This document shows, in pieces, positions 43,176 through 52,246 of a stretch of DNA of 63,087 nt. This stretch comes from an uncultured Candidatus Pelagibacter sp. Its GTDB lineage: Bacteria; Pseudomonadota; Alphaproteobacteria; Pelagibacterales; Pelagibacteraceae. Location of the stretch: NCBI GenBank assembly GCA_905620465.1, contig CAJQTO010000011.1:1-63087 (forward strand), written 5' to 3'. The notes under the pieces were generated by a model, which was not told the origin of the DNA, searched no databases, and saw only the letters and a program-made list of their open reading frames with translations. Numbering within the stretch: position 1 is the first letter of the stretch; the number at the start of each line of letters is the position of its first letter. The translations under genes and the position numbers were made by a program.

Positions 43176-43200
43176 AATCATAATCATTAAGGAGAAAAAT

Positions 43201-43617
43201 ATGTCATTAAAAGGAAGTAAAACAGAAGAAAACTTAAAAGATGCATTTGCAGGTGAAAGCCAAGCAAACAGACGTTATTTATACTTTGCTCAAAAAGCAG
43301 ATATAGAAGGTTATAACGATGTAGCATCAGTATTTAGATCTACAGCAGAAGGTGAAACAGGACATGCTCATGGACATCTTGAGTATTTAGAGGAAGTTGG
43401 TGACCCCGCTACAGGATTACCAATTGGTGAAACTAAAGATAATTTAGCTTCAGCTGTTCAAGGTGAAACACATGAATATACAGACATGTACCCAGGTATG
43501 GCAAAAACAGCCAGAGAAGAAGGGTTTGGAGAAATTGCTGACTGGTTTGAAACTTTAGCAAAAGCTGAAAAATCACATGCAGGTAAATTCCAAAAAACAT
43601 TAGAATCTATTGCGTAA
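43201..43617 (+). CDS. Rubrerythrin (diiron domain only, no rubredoxin domain)
   Basis: [29 protein letters not shown]; paired EXXH motifs ([18 protein letters not shown]); no C-terminal CxxC rubredoxin domain. Confidence 0.93.
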   Translation: MSLKGSKTEENLKDAFAGESQANRRYLYFAQKADIEGYNDVASVFRSTAEGETGHAHGHLEYLEEVGDPATGLPIGETKDNLASAVQGETHEYTDMYPGMAKTAREEGFGEIADWFETLAKAEKSHAGKFQKTLESIA

Positions 43618-43631
43618 ATAAGACTTAATTT

Positions 43632-43654
43632 ATGGTGGGGTTCTTCCCCACCAT
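43632..43654 (+). other. Hairpin between rubrerythrin and Fe-S gene (attenuator or mRNA-stabilising element)
   Basis: ATGGTGGGG-TTCTT-CCCCACCAT, 9-bp perfect stem without a T-tract. Confidence 0.75.
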
Positions 43655-43674
43655 TAAATCCTAAAATTTTAAAT

Positions 43675-45006
43675 ATGAGCAAAGAAGGCGGCACAGAAGC
43701 ACCTATAAGACATCCAATAAATTTTGAGCATCCTGATTTTTTAGATACAAAAAAATTAGATGACGAAATGAGAAGAGCATTTGATATCTGTCATGGATGT
43801 AGAAGATGTTTTAATTTATGCGACTCATTTCCAAAATTATTTGATATGATAGACGAGTCAGAAAATGAGGATGTAGAAAGTTTAAAAAGTGAACAATTTG
43901 AACCTGTAGTAGATGCCTGCACATTATGCGATATGTGTTTTATGACTAAGTGTCCTTATGTTCCACCACATGATTTCGATTTAGATTTTCCTCATTTAAT
44001 GTTGAGATATAGAACAGCTCAAAAAAAATTAAATAAATTACCAGCAGTACCAGCGCAATTAGCTCAAATTGATAGAAATGCAAAAATTGGTGTAATGCTA
44101 TCATCACTAATAAATTGGACAACAAATATTAAAAATACATTCTTTAGAAAAATATTAGAATTAGTTGCTGGAATTGATATGAGAGTTAAATTACCAGTTT
44201 ATAATTCAGAAACATTTACAAATTATTTTAAAAAAAATAATGATCCAATAAATACTGAAGCTCCATCCAAAAGTAGAAAAGTTGTAATTTATTCAACGTG
44301 CTTTGTTAATTTTAATAAAAAGGATACAGGAGTTGCTGCTTTAAAAGTTTTAAAGAAAAATGGAGTTGAAGTTCAAGAGGCTTACCCAGGATGTTGTGGA
44401 ATGCCTTACCTCGAACAAGCAGACCTTTTAAAAGTTGTTGAACAAGCCAAAAAAGTATCCAAAGACTTATTGGAATGGGTAGATAAAGGTTATAAAATTA
44501 TTACACTTACAGCTAGTTGTGGTTTAATGTTAAAATTTGAATGGCCATTATTATTGCCCAATAATGAAAATATTAAAAGAATTTCAAAAAATACTAGAGA
44601 TATAGATGAATATATCGTTGATATAGCACAAAACGAAGGCCTAGCAGAAGGTTTACAAGAAATTGATGGTGGGGTGACAGTTCACAATGCTTGTCACGCT
44701 AGAGCACAAAATATGGGCATTAAATCTAGAGATATGCTAAAATTTATTCCCAATATTAAAATGGATGTTGTTGAAAGATGTGCAGGCCATGGTGGAACTT
44801 TCGGGGTTATGAAGAAAACACACGATCTTGCTGTAAAAGTTGGAACACCAACAGCGAGACAGATTAAAAATAAAAATAATAAATACATGTCTTCAGACTG
44901 TCCTTTGGCGGGAAAGCATTTAAAACAATTAGAGACAGACACAAACATAGCCAACGATGAGGCACTACACCCCATCGAATTAATGGCAAAAAGTTATAGA
45001 TTATAA
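43675..45006 (+). CDS. (Fe-S)-binding protein, heterodisulfide reductase/GlpC-like (CCG domains)
   Basis: [15 protein letters not shown] and [17 protein letters not shown] (4Fe-4S); CCG-type motifs [14 protein letters not shown] and [11 protein letters not shown]. Confidence 0.9.
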   Translation: MSKEGGTEAPIRHPINFEHPDFLDTKKLDDEMRRAFDICHGCRRCFNLCDSFPKLFDMIDESENEDVESLKSEQFEPVVDACTLCDMCFMTKCPYVPPHDFDLDFPHLMLRYRTAQKKLNKLPAVPAQLAQIDRNAKIGVMLSSLINWTTNIKNTFFRKILELVAGIDMRVKLPVYNSETFTNYFKKNNDPINTEAPSKSRKVVIYSTCFVNFNKKDTGVAALKVLKKNGVEVQEAYPGCCGMPYLEQADLLKVVEQAKKVSKDLLEWVDKGYKIITLTASCGLMLKFEWPLLLPNNENIKRISKNTRDIDEYIVDIAQNEGLAEGLQEIDGGVTVHNACHARAQNMGIKSRDMLKFIPNIKMDVVERCAGHGGTFGVMKKTHDLAVKVGTPTARQIKNKNNKYMSSDCPLAGKHLKQLETDTNIANDEALHPIELMAKSYRL

Positions 45007-45008
45007 TT

Positions 45009-45602
45009 ATGAGCAAAGAAAAAAGATTAATTGAAAAAAAAGATTTAATGTCAGCAGATATTTATGCTGGAAATAGAAAACAAATTAGAAAAGACCTTGT
45101 CGAATTTAAAAAAAATAGAAGAATAGCACTTGGCCCTTATGCAACTTTTTATTTTGAAAGTTTTGAGACTATGGTGGCGCAAATTCAAGAAATGTTACAT
45201 ATTGAAAAAGGTGGTGACCAACAATTAAAAGATGAGTTAATTGCTTATAATCCTTTAGTCCCAAATGGAAAAGAGCTTACGGCAACCCTAATGTTTGAAA
45301 TTGACAATCCAATTTCTAGAGGAGCATTTTTAGGAAAAGTTGGTGGGATAGAAGAAAAAATATTTATGAAAATTGATAACGAGGAGATTAAAGCAGCACC
45401 CGAAGATGATGTGGATAGAACGTCAGCTGAAGGAAAGGCATCTTCAGTACAATTTATTCATTTTAAATTTAATGATGATCAAATTAATAAAATTAAATCA
45501 GGTAATATAAATATTGAACTTGGGATAGATCATAAAGAATATTCACACACTACAAAATTAACTGAAGATAACGTCAAATCCTTATCAGCTGATTTTATTT
45601 AG
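45009..45602 (+). CDS. DUF3501 family protein
   Basis: ADIYAGNRKQIRKDLVEFKKNRRIALGPYATFYFESFETMVAQIQEMLHIEKGG; conserved partner of rubrerythrin and CCG Fe-S proteins. Confidence 0.85.
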   Translation: MSKEKRLIEKKDLMSADIYAGNRKQIRKDLVEFKKNRRIALGPYATFYFESFETMVAQIQEMLHIEKGGDQQLKDELIAYNPLVPNGKELTATLMFEIDNPISRGAFLGKVGGIEEKIFMKIDNEEIKAAPEDDVDRTSAEGKASSVQFIHFKFNDDQINKIKSGNINIELGIDHKEYSHTTKLTEDNVKSLSADFI

Positions 45603-46044
45603 TAGATCCCCAGACATTTTTAGCTTTAATCCAACCTGAATAATTATCTGTAGTTATTTTACACCAACTGTCTGCACATTTTTTGATAACCAGCAGTCTC
45701 CCTTTTTCTAATCTTGCAATTGGTTTAGAAAAATCGGAAGGTTTTTTGAATAAAATCTTATCCTCTAAAACAATAATTGAATTTGATTTTTTTAACTGGC
45801 TAGTATGTATCCAACCACTATTGTTTTTTAAATCCATAATTCTTAGGAAATTTTCCTTTTTATCTATTTGTTTTACTGGCAGGTTTATTTTTTTATATAT
45901 ATATTTAATTTTCGAGTTCAAACTCGGTCCATATCTAACATTTACTTTGTTATTTTTTAAAGACCAGAATTTTTCTACAGCGCTTGAGTACTGTGTAAAT
46001 AGAATTGATAGAAATAAAAACCAAATAGCTATTTTCTTTGTCAT
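45595..46044 (-). CDS. SH3-like domain secreted protein
   Basis: Signal peptide; two SH3-like repeats (KVNVRYGPSLNSKIKYIYKKINLPVKQIDKKENFLRI; CADSWCKITTDNYSGWIKAKNVWG). Confidence 0.85.
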   Translation of the reverse strand: MTKKIAIWFLFLSILFTQYSSAVEKFWSLKNNKVNVRYGPSLNSKIKYIYKKINLPVKQIDKKENFLRIMDLKNNSGWIHTSQLKKSNSIIVLEDKILFKKPSDFSKPIARLEKGRLLVIKKCADSWCKITTDNYSGWIKAKNVWGSTK

Positions 46045-46796
46045 TTGCAGAAACAGTTTTTTCTTTTTTTTATTTTAACTTTTCTAAAGTTTAAATTAAG
46101 TAAATCTAGAATAAAAATATATCCATCAAGCCCCGTTCCAATATTTAGTATTTTTTTTAATACTTCATTCGCCTGAATAGTTCCCACAATTCCGGCAACA
46201 GTTCCAAGAATACCTTCAGACTCACAGTTTAATAAATCATCTGAGATATTAGATTCTTGAAAAAAACATCTCAAACAAGGAATTTTTTTATTTTTAAAAT
46301 TAAAAGTGAATATATGTCCATCAAACTTACTAATTGCCCCGGTCACAAGAATTTTTTTAAACCTTAAACAATAATCATTTAATAGAAATTTAGTCGTAAA
46401 ATTATCTGATCCATCAACTATATAATCATAGTCATTTATAATTTTTTTAAAATTATTATTATTTAATCTAATTTTATAAATAGTAACTCTTGTAGTGGGA
46501 TTTATTTTCTTAATTTTATCTTTTGCTATCTTCACTTTAAATTTTCCGATATCAGACGTATTGTAAAGTCCTTGTCTATGTAAATTAGAAAGACCTACCT
46601 TGTCATCATCAACAATTCCTAGTGATCCAATTCCAGCTCTTGAAAGAAATTCCGCAACAGGAGATCCTAGACCACCAGCACCAATAATTAAAACTTTTGA
46701 CAATAAAATTTTTTTTTGGCCCAAAACACCAATATCTTTAAGTACTATTTGTCTTGAATATCGTTCAATTATTTTTTTATTCAGTTGGCTTTTCAT
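46041..46796 (-). CDS. ThiF/MoeB/HesA family adenylyltransferase
   Basis: RYSRQIVLKDIGVLGQKKILLSKVLIIGAGGLGSPVAEFLSRAGIGSLGIVDDDKVGLSNLHRQ. Confidence 0.92.
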   Translation of the reverse strand: MKSQLNKKIIERYSRQIVLKDIGVLGQKKILLSKVLIIGAGGLGSPVAEFLSRAGIGSLGIVDDDKVGLSNLHRQGLYNTSDIGKFKVKIAKDKIKKINPTTRVTIYKIRLNNNNFKKIINDYDYIVDGSDNFTTKFLLNDYCLRFKKILVTGAISKFDGHIFTFNFKNKKIPCLRCFFQESNISDDLLNCESEGILGTVAGIVGTIQANEVLKKILNIGTGLDGYIFILDLLNLNFRKVKIKKRKNCFCK

Positions 46797-47230
46797 TTAC
46801 CAGTTGAGCCAAATCCACCTTCACCTCTTAAAGTATCTAGTAAATTATCTGTTTCTTCTAATTCCATTTTGATAACTGGAGTTAAGACCATTTGTGCCAC
46901 TCTATCTTTATTATTAATTATAAAGTCTTCTTTTCCGTGATTAAAAAGAATAATTTTAATCTCACCCCTATAATCACTATCAATAGTTCCTGGCGTATTT
47001 AAAACCGTTATACTATTTTTTGCAGCAAGACCTGAACGAGGACGAATTTGTATCTCATAATCCTCTGAAAATGCCATAGAAAGCCCTGTAGGCACCAAAT
47101 ATGATCTATTAGGTGATATTTTAATTGGCTCTTCTATAAAGGCCATTAAGTCCATACCAGAAGCACCACTTGTTTTGTAAACTGGAAGTTCTACATCAGG
47201 GTTTAATTTTTTGATTAATACTCTTGCCAT
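46793..47230 (-). CDS. dut: dUTP diphosphatase
   Basis: ASGMDLMAF; RPRSGLAAKNSITVLNTPGTIDSDYRGEI; RGEGGFGSTGK. Confidence 0.97.
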   Translation of the reverse strand: MARVLIKKLNPDVELPVYKTSGASGMDLMAFIEEPIKISPNRSYLVPTGLSMAFSEDYEIQIRPRSGLAAKNSITVLNTPGTIDSDYRGEIKIILFNHGKEDFIINNKDRVAQMVLTPVIKMELEETDNLLDTLRGEGGFGSTGK

Positions 47231-47236
47231 TAAATT

Positions 47237-48442
47237 TTAATTTAACTGTTTAATAACTCTATCCGTTATTTCTTCCGAGATTTTAGATTTTTTTTTCATA
47301 GTAAGTTTTTCATTTTTCATTTCTTTATCTTTATAAAAAATTGAAACCTCATTAAAATCAGAGTCAAATCCAATAGAATTATTGGATACATCATTTGCTA
47401 TTATCCAATCACAATTTTTTTCAATTAATTTTTTTTGAGCATTTTCTTGAATGTTATTTGTCTCAGCTGCAAATCCAATAACTAATTTTGGTCTAAGAGA
47501 GTTATGTTTTGATACATAATTTAGAATATCAATATTTTTTTCAAGTTCTAAATTTAAATATTCTTGTTTCTTCATCTTTTCATTTTTTCTCTCTTTTACT
47601 TTAAAGTCAGCAACGGCTGCAGAAAAAATTGCTACATCGGCAGGTAAATTTTCTTGTGTTGCTTTAAGCATTTCATCTGCTGTTTCAACTTTAATTAAAT
47701 TTATATTATCATCTATTTGTAAATTTGTAGGTCCAGAAATTAGGGTTGTTTGAAATCCTCTTTTTGCCAATGACTTTGCTAAAGCATACCCTTGCTTTCC
47801 AGAAGATTTATTTGTTATGAATCTTATGGGATCGATGTATTCTTTAGTTGGTCCTGCGGTTACTAAGGCTTTAAATTTTTTATTATCATTTAATTCTCTA
47901 AAATATGAATCAATTTCTTGCAAAATATTTTTTGGTTCCGTCATTTTTCCTTCACCAAATTCTCCACATGCCATATCTCCAACTTCAGGGCCGATTATTT
48001 TATATCCATAAGATTTCAATTTATTAAGATTTTCTTTTGTCGATGGATGCTCCCACATTCTAACGTTCATAGCAGGTGTTAAAAAAACATTTTTGTCTGA
48101 TGCAAGAATTACTGTTGAGGCAAGATCATTTGAAGAACCAGCACTTAATTTTGAGATAGTATTTGCTGTAACTGGAGCAACAAGGATTACATCAGCCCAC
48201 CTAGATAGCGATATATGGTCCATTTCTGCCTCATCTTCAACATTAAACAAATCATCGTAAACTTTTTCTTGAGAAAGAGAAGCTACTGATAAAGGAGTTA
48301 CAAATTCTTTAGCACTTTTAGTGAGAATAGTTTTGATTTCTGCATCCTCTTTTTTGAACAATCTGATAAGCTCTAAACTTTTATAAGCAGATATACCTCC
48401 ACATATTATTAAAAGTATTTTTCTTTGTGATAAATTATTCAT
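47237..48442 (-). CDS. coaBC: Bifunctional phosphopantothenoylcysteine decarboxylase/synthase
   Basis: ICGGISAYKSLELIRLFKK; TPAMNVRMWEHPS; VTAGPTKEYIDPIRFITNKSSGKQGYALA. Confidence 0.96.
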   Translation of the reverse strand: MNNLSQRKILLIICGGISAYKSLELIRLFKKEDAEIKTILTKSAKEFVTPLSVASLSQEKVYDDLFNVEDEAEMDHISLSRWADVILVAPVTANTISKLSAGSSNDLASTVILASDKNVFLTPAMNVRMWEHPSTKENLNKLKSYGYKIIGPEVGDMACGEFGEGKMTEPKNILQEIDSYFRELNDNKKFKALVTAGPTKEYIDPIRFITNKSSGKQGYALAKSLAKRGFQTTLISGPTNLQIDDNINLIKVETADEMLKATQENLPADVAIFSAAVADFKVKERKNEKMKKQEYLNLELEKNIDILNYVSKHNSLRPKLVIGFAAETNNIQENAQKKLIEKNCDWIIANDVSNNSIGFDSDFNEVSIFYKDKEMKNEKLTMKKKSKISEEITDRVIKQLN

Positions 48443-48450
48443 TGAGCAAA

Positions 48451-50019
48451 TTAAAATACTAATAGACCAAAAATTACAAGCAATAATAAACCAACAATAG
48501 ACTGATTTCTAAACATTATCATTTCAGATTTCTTTTCATTTAGAGCTGTAAATGAGTTTGAATTATGCGGTATTTGACCACTTGCTAAAAATGTAAGTGC
48601 TTGATTGGCTTTATCCATAATTTCTGGAAAATCAGGTAATCTTTTAATTACTTCTGTAGTACTTTTTAAACCTTTATTTAAAGTATTGATAGGATCTTTT
48701 GTTTCCCTTAACCAGCTTTCCAAAACAGGTTTTGCAGTTTCCCACATATTGGTATTTGGATAGAGTTTTCTGGCGACACCTTCTACGACAACCATAGTTT
48801 TTTGTAACATTAATAATTGAGGTTGAGTTTGCATATTAAACTTTTCAGTAACATTAAAAAGTTGTTTTAATAATTTTCCACCAGAAATATCTTTTACAGA
48901 TTGACCAAAAATTGGCTCACCAATCGAGCGCAACGCTTGAGCTAAATCATCTACAGGTACATCTTTAGGAACAAGACCGGCAACCAAATGCACTTCAGCA
49001 ACCTTTTTATAGTCCCTTTGAATAAAGCCAAATAAAATCTCTGCTAAAAATCTTTTACTAAGGCTATCTAATCTGCCCATAATACCAAAATCTATTGGAA
49101 CAATTTGTCCATTGTTATCGATAAATATATTTCCTTGATGCATATCAGCATGGAAAAATCCATCTCTAACAGCATGTCTTAGAAAATGTTGAATAATGTC
49201 AGAGGCAATTTTTTTAGTATTAATGTTTCTTTTTTGTAAATCTTCAGTTTCACGAATAGAAACACCATCTACCCAATCAAGCGTCATGACATTTTCACTT
49301 GTAAAATTCCAATAGATTGCAGGAACTCTAAAACCCGCATCATTCTTTGTGTTTTCTGCATATTCATTAGCAGCAGCTGCTTCAAACCTTAAGTCCATTT
49401 CTAGGTTGGTTATTTCTTTAAGTAAAAAAACTACCTCAATTAATTTTAATCTTTTGGTTTTTTTAATAAATGATTCAACAAAAAAAGCAAAAAGCATCAG
49501 CGCATCGATTTCTTCATTAAATAATTTTTTAATATTAGGCCTTAAGATCTTAATGGCTACATCTTTTATTGTACCATTATCATTTATTTTAGCCTTGTGA
49601 ACTTGTGCTATTGAAGCTGCTGCAACAGGTTCACTTAAATCTATTATTGAGTTAAAAGTTTCCTCTCCCAAATCTTTTTTAATGATTGCTTTTGATTCAG
49701 ACAAAGAAAAGGCAGGAAGTCTATCTTGTAAGCCTTCCAATTGTTTTGCCAGCTCATCTCCAATTATATCAGGTCTAGTAACTAAAAATTGACCTAATTT
49801 AATGAAAGTTGTTCCCATAGACTGTAATGATTTTGAGAGTCTTTCACCCTCAGTATCATTTAAATTATTTCTTTTTGGGTTTGAAAAAGAAAAAGAAAGT
49901 ATTTGAAACAGAATCTTAATAGCCAGAGGGGGTTTTTTAAATTTAGAAACAACATTTAAAATATCGGATTTAGCTAACTTTCTTCCTAATTTAAACAATG
50001 TAAATAGTTTTTTAATCAT
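48451..50019 (-). CDS. ubiB: ABC1-family kinase-like ubiquinone biosynthesis protein
   Basis: KSLQSMGTTFIKLGQFLVTRPDIIGDELAKQLEGLQDRLP; HADMHQGNIFIDNNGQIVPIDFGIMG. Confidence 0.95.
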   Translation of the reverse strand: MIKKLFTLFKLGRKLAKSDILNVVSKFKKPPLAIKILFQILSFSFSNPKRNNLNDTEGERLSKSLQSMGTTFIKLGQFLVTRPDIIGDELAKQLEGLQDRLPAFSLSESKAIIKKDLGEETFNSIIDLSEPVAAASIAQVHKAKINDNGTIKDVAIKILRPNIKKLFNEEIDALMLFAFFVESFIKKTKRLKLIEVVFLLKEITNLEMDLRFEAAAANEYAENTKNDAGFRVPAIYWNFTSENVMTLDWVDGVSIRETEDLQKRNINTKKIASDIIQHFLRHAVRDGFFHADMHQGNIFIDNNGQIVPIDFGIMGRLDSLSKRFLAEILFGFIQRDYKKVAEVHLVAGLVPKDVPVDDLAQALRSIGEPIFGQSVKDISGGKLLKQLFNVTEKFNMQTQPQLLMLQKTMVVVEGVARKLYPNTNMWETAKPVLESWLRETKDPINTLNKGLKSTTEVIKRLPDFPEIMDKANQALTFLASGQIPHNSNSFTALNEKKSEMIMFRNQSIVGLLLLVIFGLLVF

Positions 50020-50723
50020 TAGATCTTCCAGCCAGAGTGAATTGCTACAATTCCACCAGATAAATTCCTATAAGAACAATTCTTAAATTTATTTTTCTTC
50101 ATTAGATCAACTAACTCTTCTTGATTAATAAACTCTTCAATACTCTTAATTAAATATTCATAAGGTTTCTTATGACCAGCAACTGTTTTTCCAATTAAAG
50201 GAATAAGTTTTGAATAATTCTTATAAATAAAATTAAGATTAGAGTTTTGAATTTTTGAAAACTCTAAGCATAGATAACGACCACCTGGCTTTAGTACACG
50301 ATAAGCCTCCGAAAGAGCTTTGTTAAGATCTTTGGTATTTCGCAAACCGAAACTAATTGTATAGTAGTCACAAGAGTTATCTTTAATAGGTAGTTTTTCT
50401 GCGGGAGCAATCATCCAGTCAATATTTTTATAACTATTTAGCTTTATTTTTCCTTTGCTAATCATACCTTTATTTGGATCAATACAAAAAATTTTTCCAT
50501 CTTTATTAGTTAAATCTAAAAAAAGTTTACCCAGATCGCCAGTTCCACAAGCAACATCAATTAAAGTTTTATCTATTGAAGGATTCATCCAGTTTATTAA
50601 ATCTTTTTTCCAAATTCTATGAACGCCTAGAGACATGAAATCATTCATTAAATCATATTTGTCATAGACACTATCAAAGACACCTTGAACAAGCCCTTTT
50701 TTGTTTTGGAGATATTGTTGCAT
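50019..50723 (-). CDS. ubiE: Ubiquinone/menaquinone methyltransferase
   Basis: YDLMNDFMSLGVHRIWKKDLI; DVACGTGDLGKLF; ISFGLRNTKDLNKALSEAYRVLKPGGRYLCLEFS. Confidence 0.96.
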   Translation of the reverse strand: MQQYLQNKKGLVQGVFDSVYDKYDLMNDFMSLGVHRIWKKDLINWMNPSIDKTLIDVACGTGDLGKLFLDLTNKDGKIFCIDPNKGMISKGKIKLNSYKNIDWMIAPAEKLPIKDNSCDYYTISFGLRNTKDLNKALSEAYRVLKPGGRYLCLEFSKIQNSNLNFIYKNYSKLIPLIGKTVAGHKKPYEYLIKSIEEFINQEELVDLMKKNKFKNCSYRNLSGGIVAIHSGWKI

Positions 50724-50758
50724 ATTAAATTTATTATTTATTGATAATATAGTGTGAA

Positions 50759-51622
50759 ATGCCAGAATTACCAGAAGTAGAAATAGTCAAACAATCATTA
50801 AATCAAAAGATACAACAAAAAAAAATCAAAAAGATAATAATAAAAAACAGAAACCTAAGGTTTAAAATTCCTTTAAAATTTGAAAAATTATTAGAGAACA
50901 GAATAGTAAAAAAAGTAACTAGATTTTCTAAATATCTGATTTTGAATTTTTCTGATGGTTCTTTTTGTTTAATTCATCTTGGAATGTCAGGTACCATTCA
51001 TTTAATTAAAAAAAATGATTTAAATAAACTTACTAATACAAGCTTTTATAATTCACCCAGTCTACCAAAAAAACACAATCATGTTGAAATACATTTTAAA
51101 GATTTAAAAATTATTTATAACGACCCTAGAAGATTTGGGTTTTTAAAATTCATAAATAATAAACAAGCACTTATAGATAGATTTGATCATTTAGGGCCAG
51201 AGCCATTTTTTAAAACCTTTAACTTAAAATATTTACTAAAATATTTTTTAAATAAAAAAAAAAATATAAAAAGTTTTTTATTAGATCAAAAATTTGTATC
51301 TGGAATTGGTAATATTTATGCTAGTGAAATTTTATTTTTAAGTAGAATTAATCCAAAAACCCATGCAATGAAATTATCTAAAGAAGAATGTAAAAAAATT
51401 ATTTTTTTTTCAAAAACCGTTCTTAAGAGGGCTATAGAAAAAGGAGGATCAAGTATCCGTGATTTTAAAAACATTTCTGGAGAAAATGGGAATTTTCAAA
51501 AAGAATTTAAGGTTTACCAAAGAGAAAATTTAAGTTGTCTAAGAAATAAATGTACAGGCAAAATAAAGAAAATATCCATATCTAATAGGTCAACTTTCTT
51601 TTGTAATACATGCCAAAAATAA
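50759..51622 (+). CDS. mutM: Formamidopyrimidine-DNA glycosylase
   Basis: MPELPEVEIVKQSL N-terminal catalytic motif; zinc finger at C-terminus. Confidence 0.96.
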   Translation: MPELPEVEIVKQSLNQKIQQKKIKKIIIKNRNLRFKIPLKFEKLLENRIVKKVTRFSKYLILNFSDGSFCLIHLGMSGTIHLIKKNDLNKLTNTSFYNSPSLPKKHNHVEIHFKDLKIIYNDPRRFGFLKFINNKQALIDRFDHLGPEPFFKTFNLKYLLKYFLNKKKNIKSFLLDQKFVSGIGNIYASEILFLSRINPKTHAMKLSKEECKKIIFFSKTVLKRAIEKGGSSIRDFKNISGENGNFQKEFKVYQRENLSCLRNKCTGKIKKISISNRSTFFCNTCQK

Positions 51623-51634
51623 ACAATTATTCTA

Positions 51635-51663
51635 TTGACCGGTATAAATTCTCGAGCTATACC
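51635..51663 (+). promoter_or_regulatory. Candidate promoter of rpsT
   Basis: TTGACC, 17-bp spacer, TATACC; -10 ends 9 nt before the ATG at 51673. Confidence 0.55.
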
Positions 51664-51672
51664 ACAGCGCTT

Positions 51673-51933
51673 ATGGCAAACACAAAATCAGCGATTAAAC
51701 GAATTAGAAGAATTAGCAAGCAAACGTTGGTTAATAAAGCCCGTAGAAGCAAATATAGAAATGCTCTTAAAAAGATGAACCTTCTACTTGAAGCAAAAAA
51801 GAAATCAGAAGCTTTAAAATTCTTACCTAAGTTGAATTCTGAACTAATGAAAGTAACAAAAACTGGAATTATAAAAAAAGAGAATGCCTCAAGAAATATC
51901 TCAAGAATTACAAAAAAGATTACCGCACTATAA
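51673..51933 (+). CDS. rpsT: 30S ribosomal protein S20
   Basis: MANTKSAIKRIRRISKQTLVNKARRSKYRNALKKM. The track ORF start at 51610 is upstream of the likely promoter. Confidence 0.96.
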   Translation: MANTKSAIKRIRRISKQTLVNKARRSKYRNALKKMNLLLEAKKKSEALKFLPKLNSELMKVTKTGIIKKENASRNISRITKKITAL

Positions 51934-52246
51934 TTAACTACTTATAGTTGATTAAAGCGCTTCAACCAAAAGCTTTAACACTAAATAAGAAAAGTAAATT
52001 TATTTTTTAACTATATATAGATTTGGTAAAATATTAAATTATTTAATTTATAAAGTTCACACTCACATATTTTTTATTTGTAAAACTATTTAATAACTAA
52101 AATTATCCCTGTGATCAAAATACTTAATTTAAATTTATGCACGTAGAAAATGATTCACCTATAGATTTAATTTTTTTTTAATTTCAGTAAATTATTTATT
52201 GCATAAATCTTATTTTACTTCTAACTGACTTTATACCTACAAAAAT
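51934..52246. promoter_or_regulatory. AT-rich dnaA upstream region; possible regulatory or origin-like region
   Basis: 313-bp gap, the longest in the window; DnaA-box-like near matches (TTATGCACG at about 52136-52144, TTATCCCTG); inverted TTTATGCA/TGCATAAA pair (52134-52141, 52200-52207). No perfect TTATCCACA. Confidence 0.3.

Noticed and set aside
51520-51622. MutM zinc finger with C-x4-C spacing (CLRNKC) instead of C-x2-C
   Set aside because: From memory, C-x4-C (for example CPTPGC) is common in alphaproteobacterial MutM, so not unusual.
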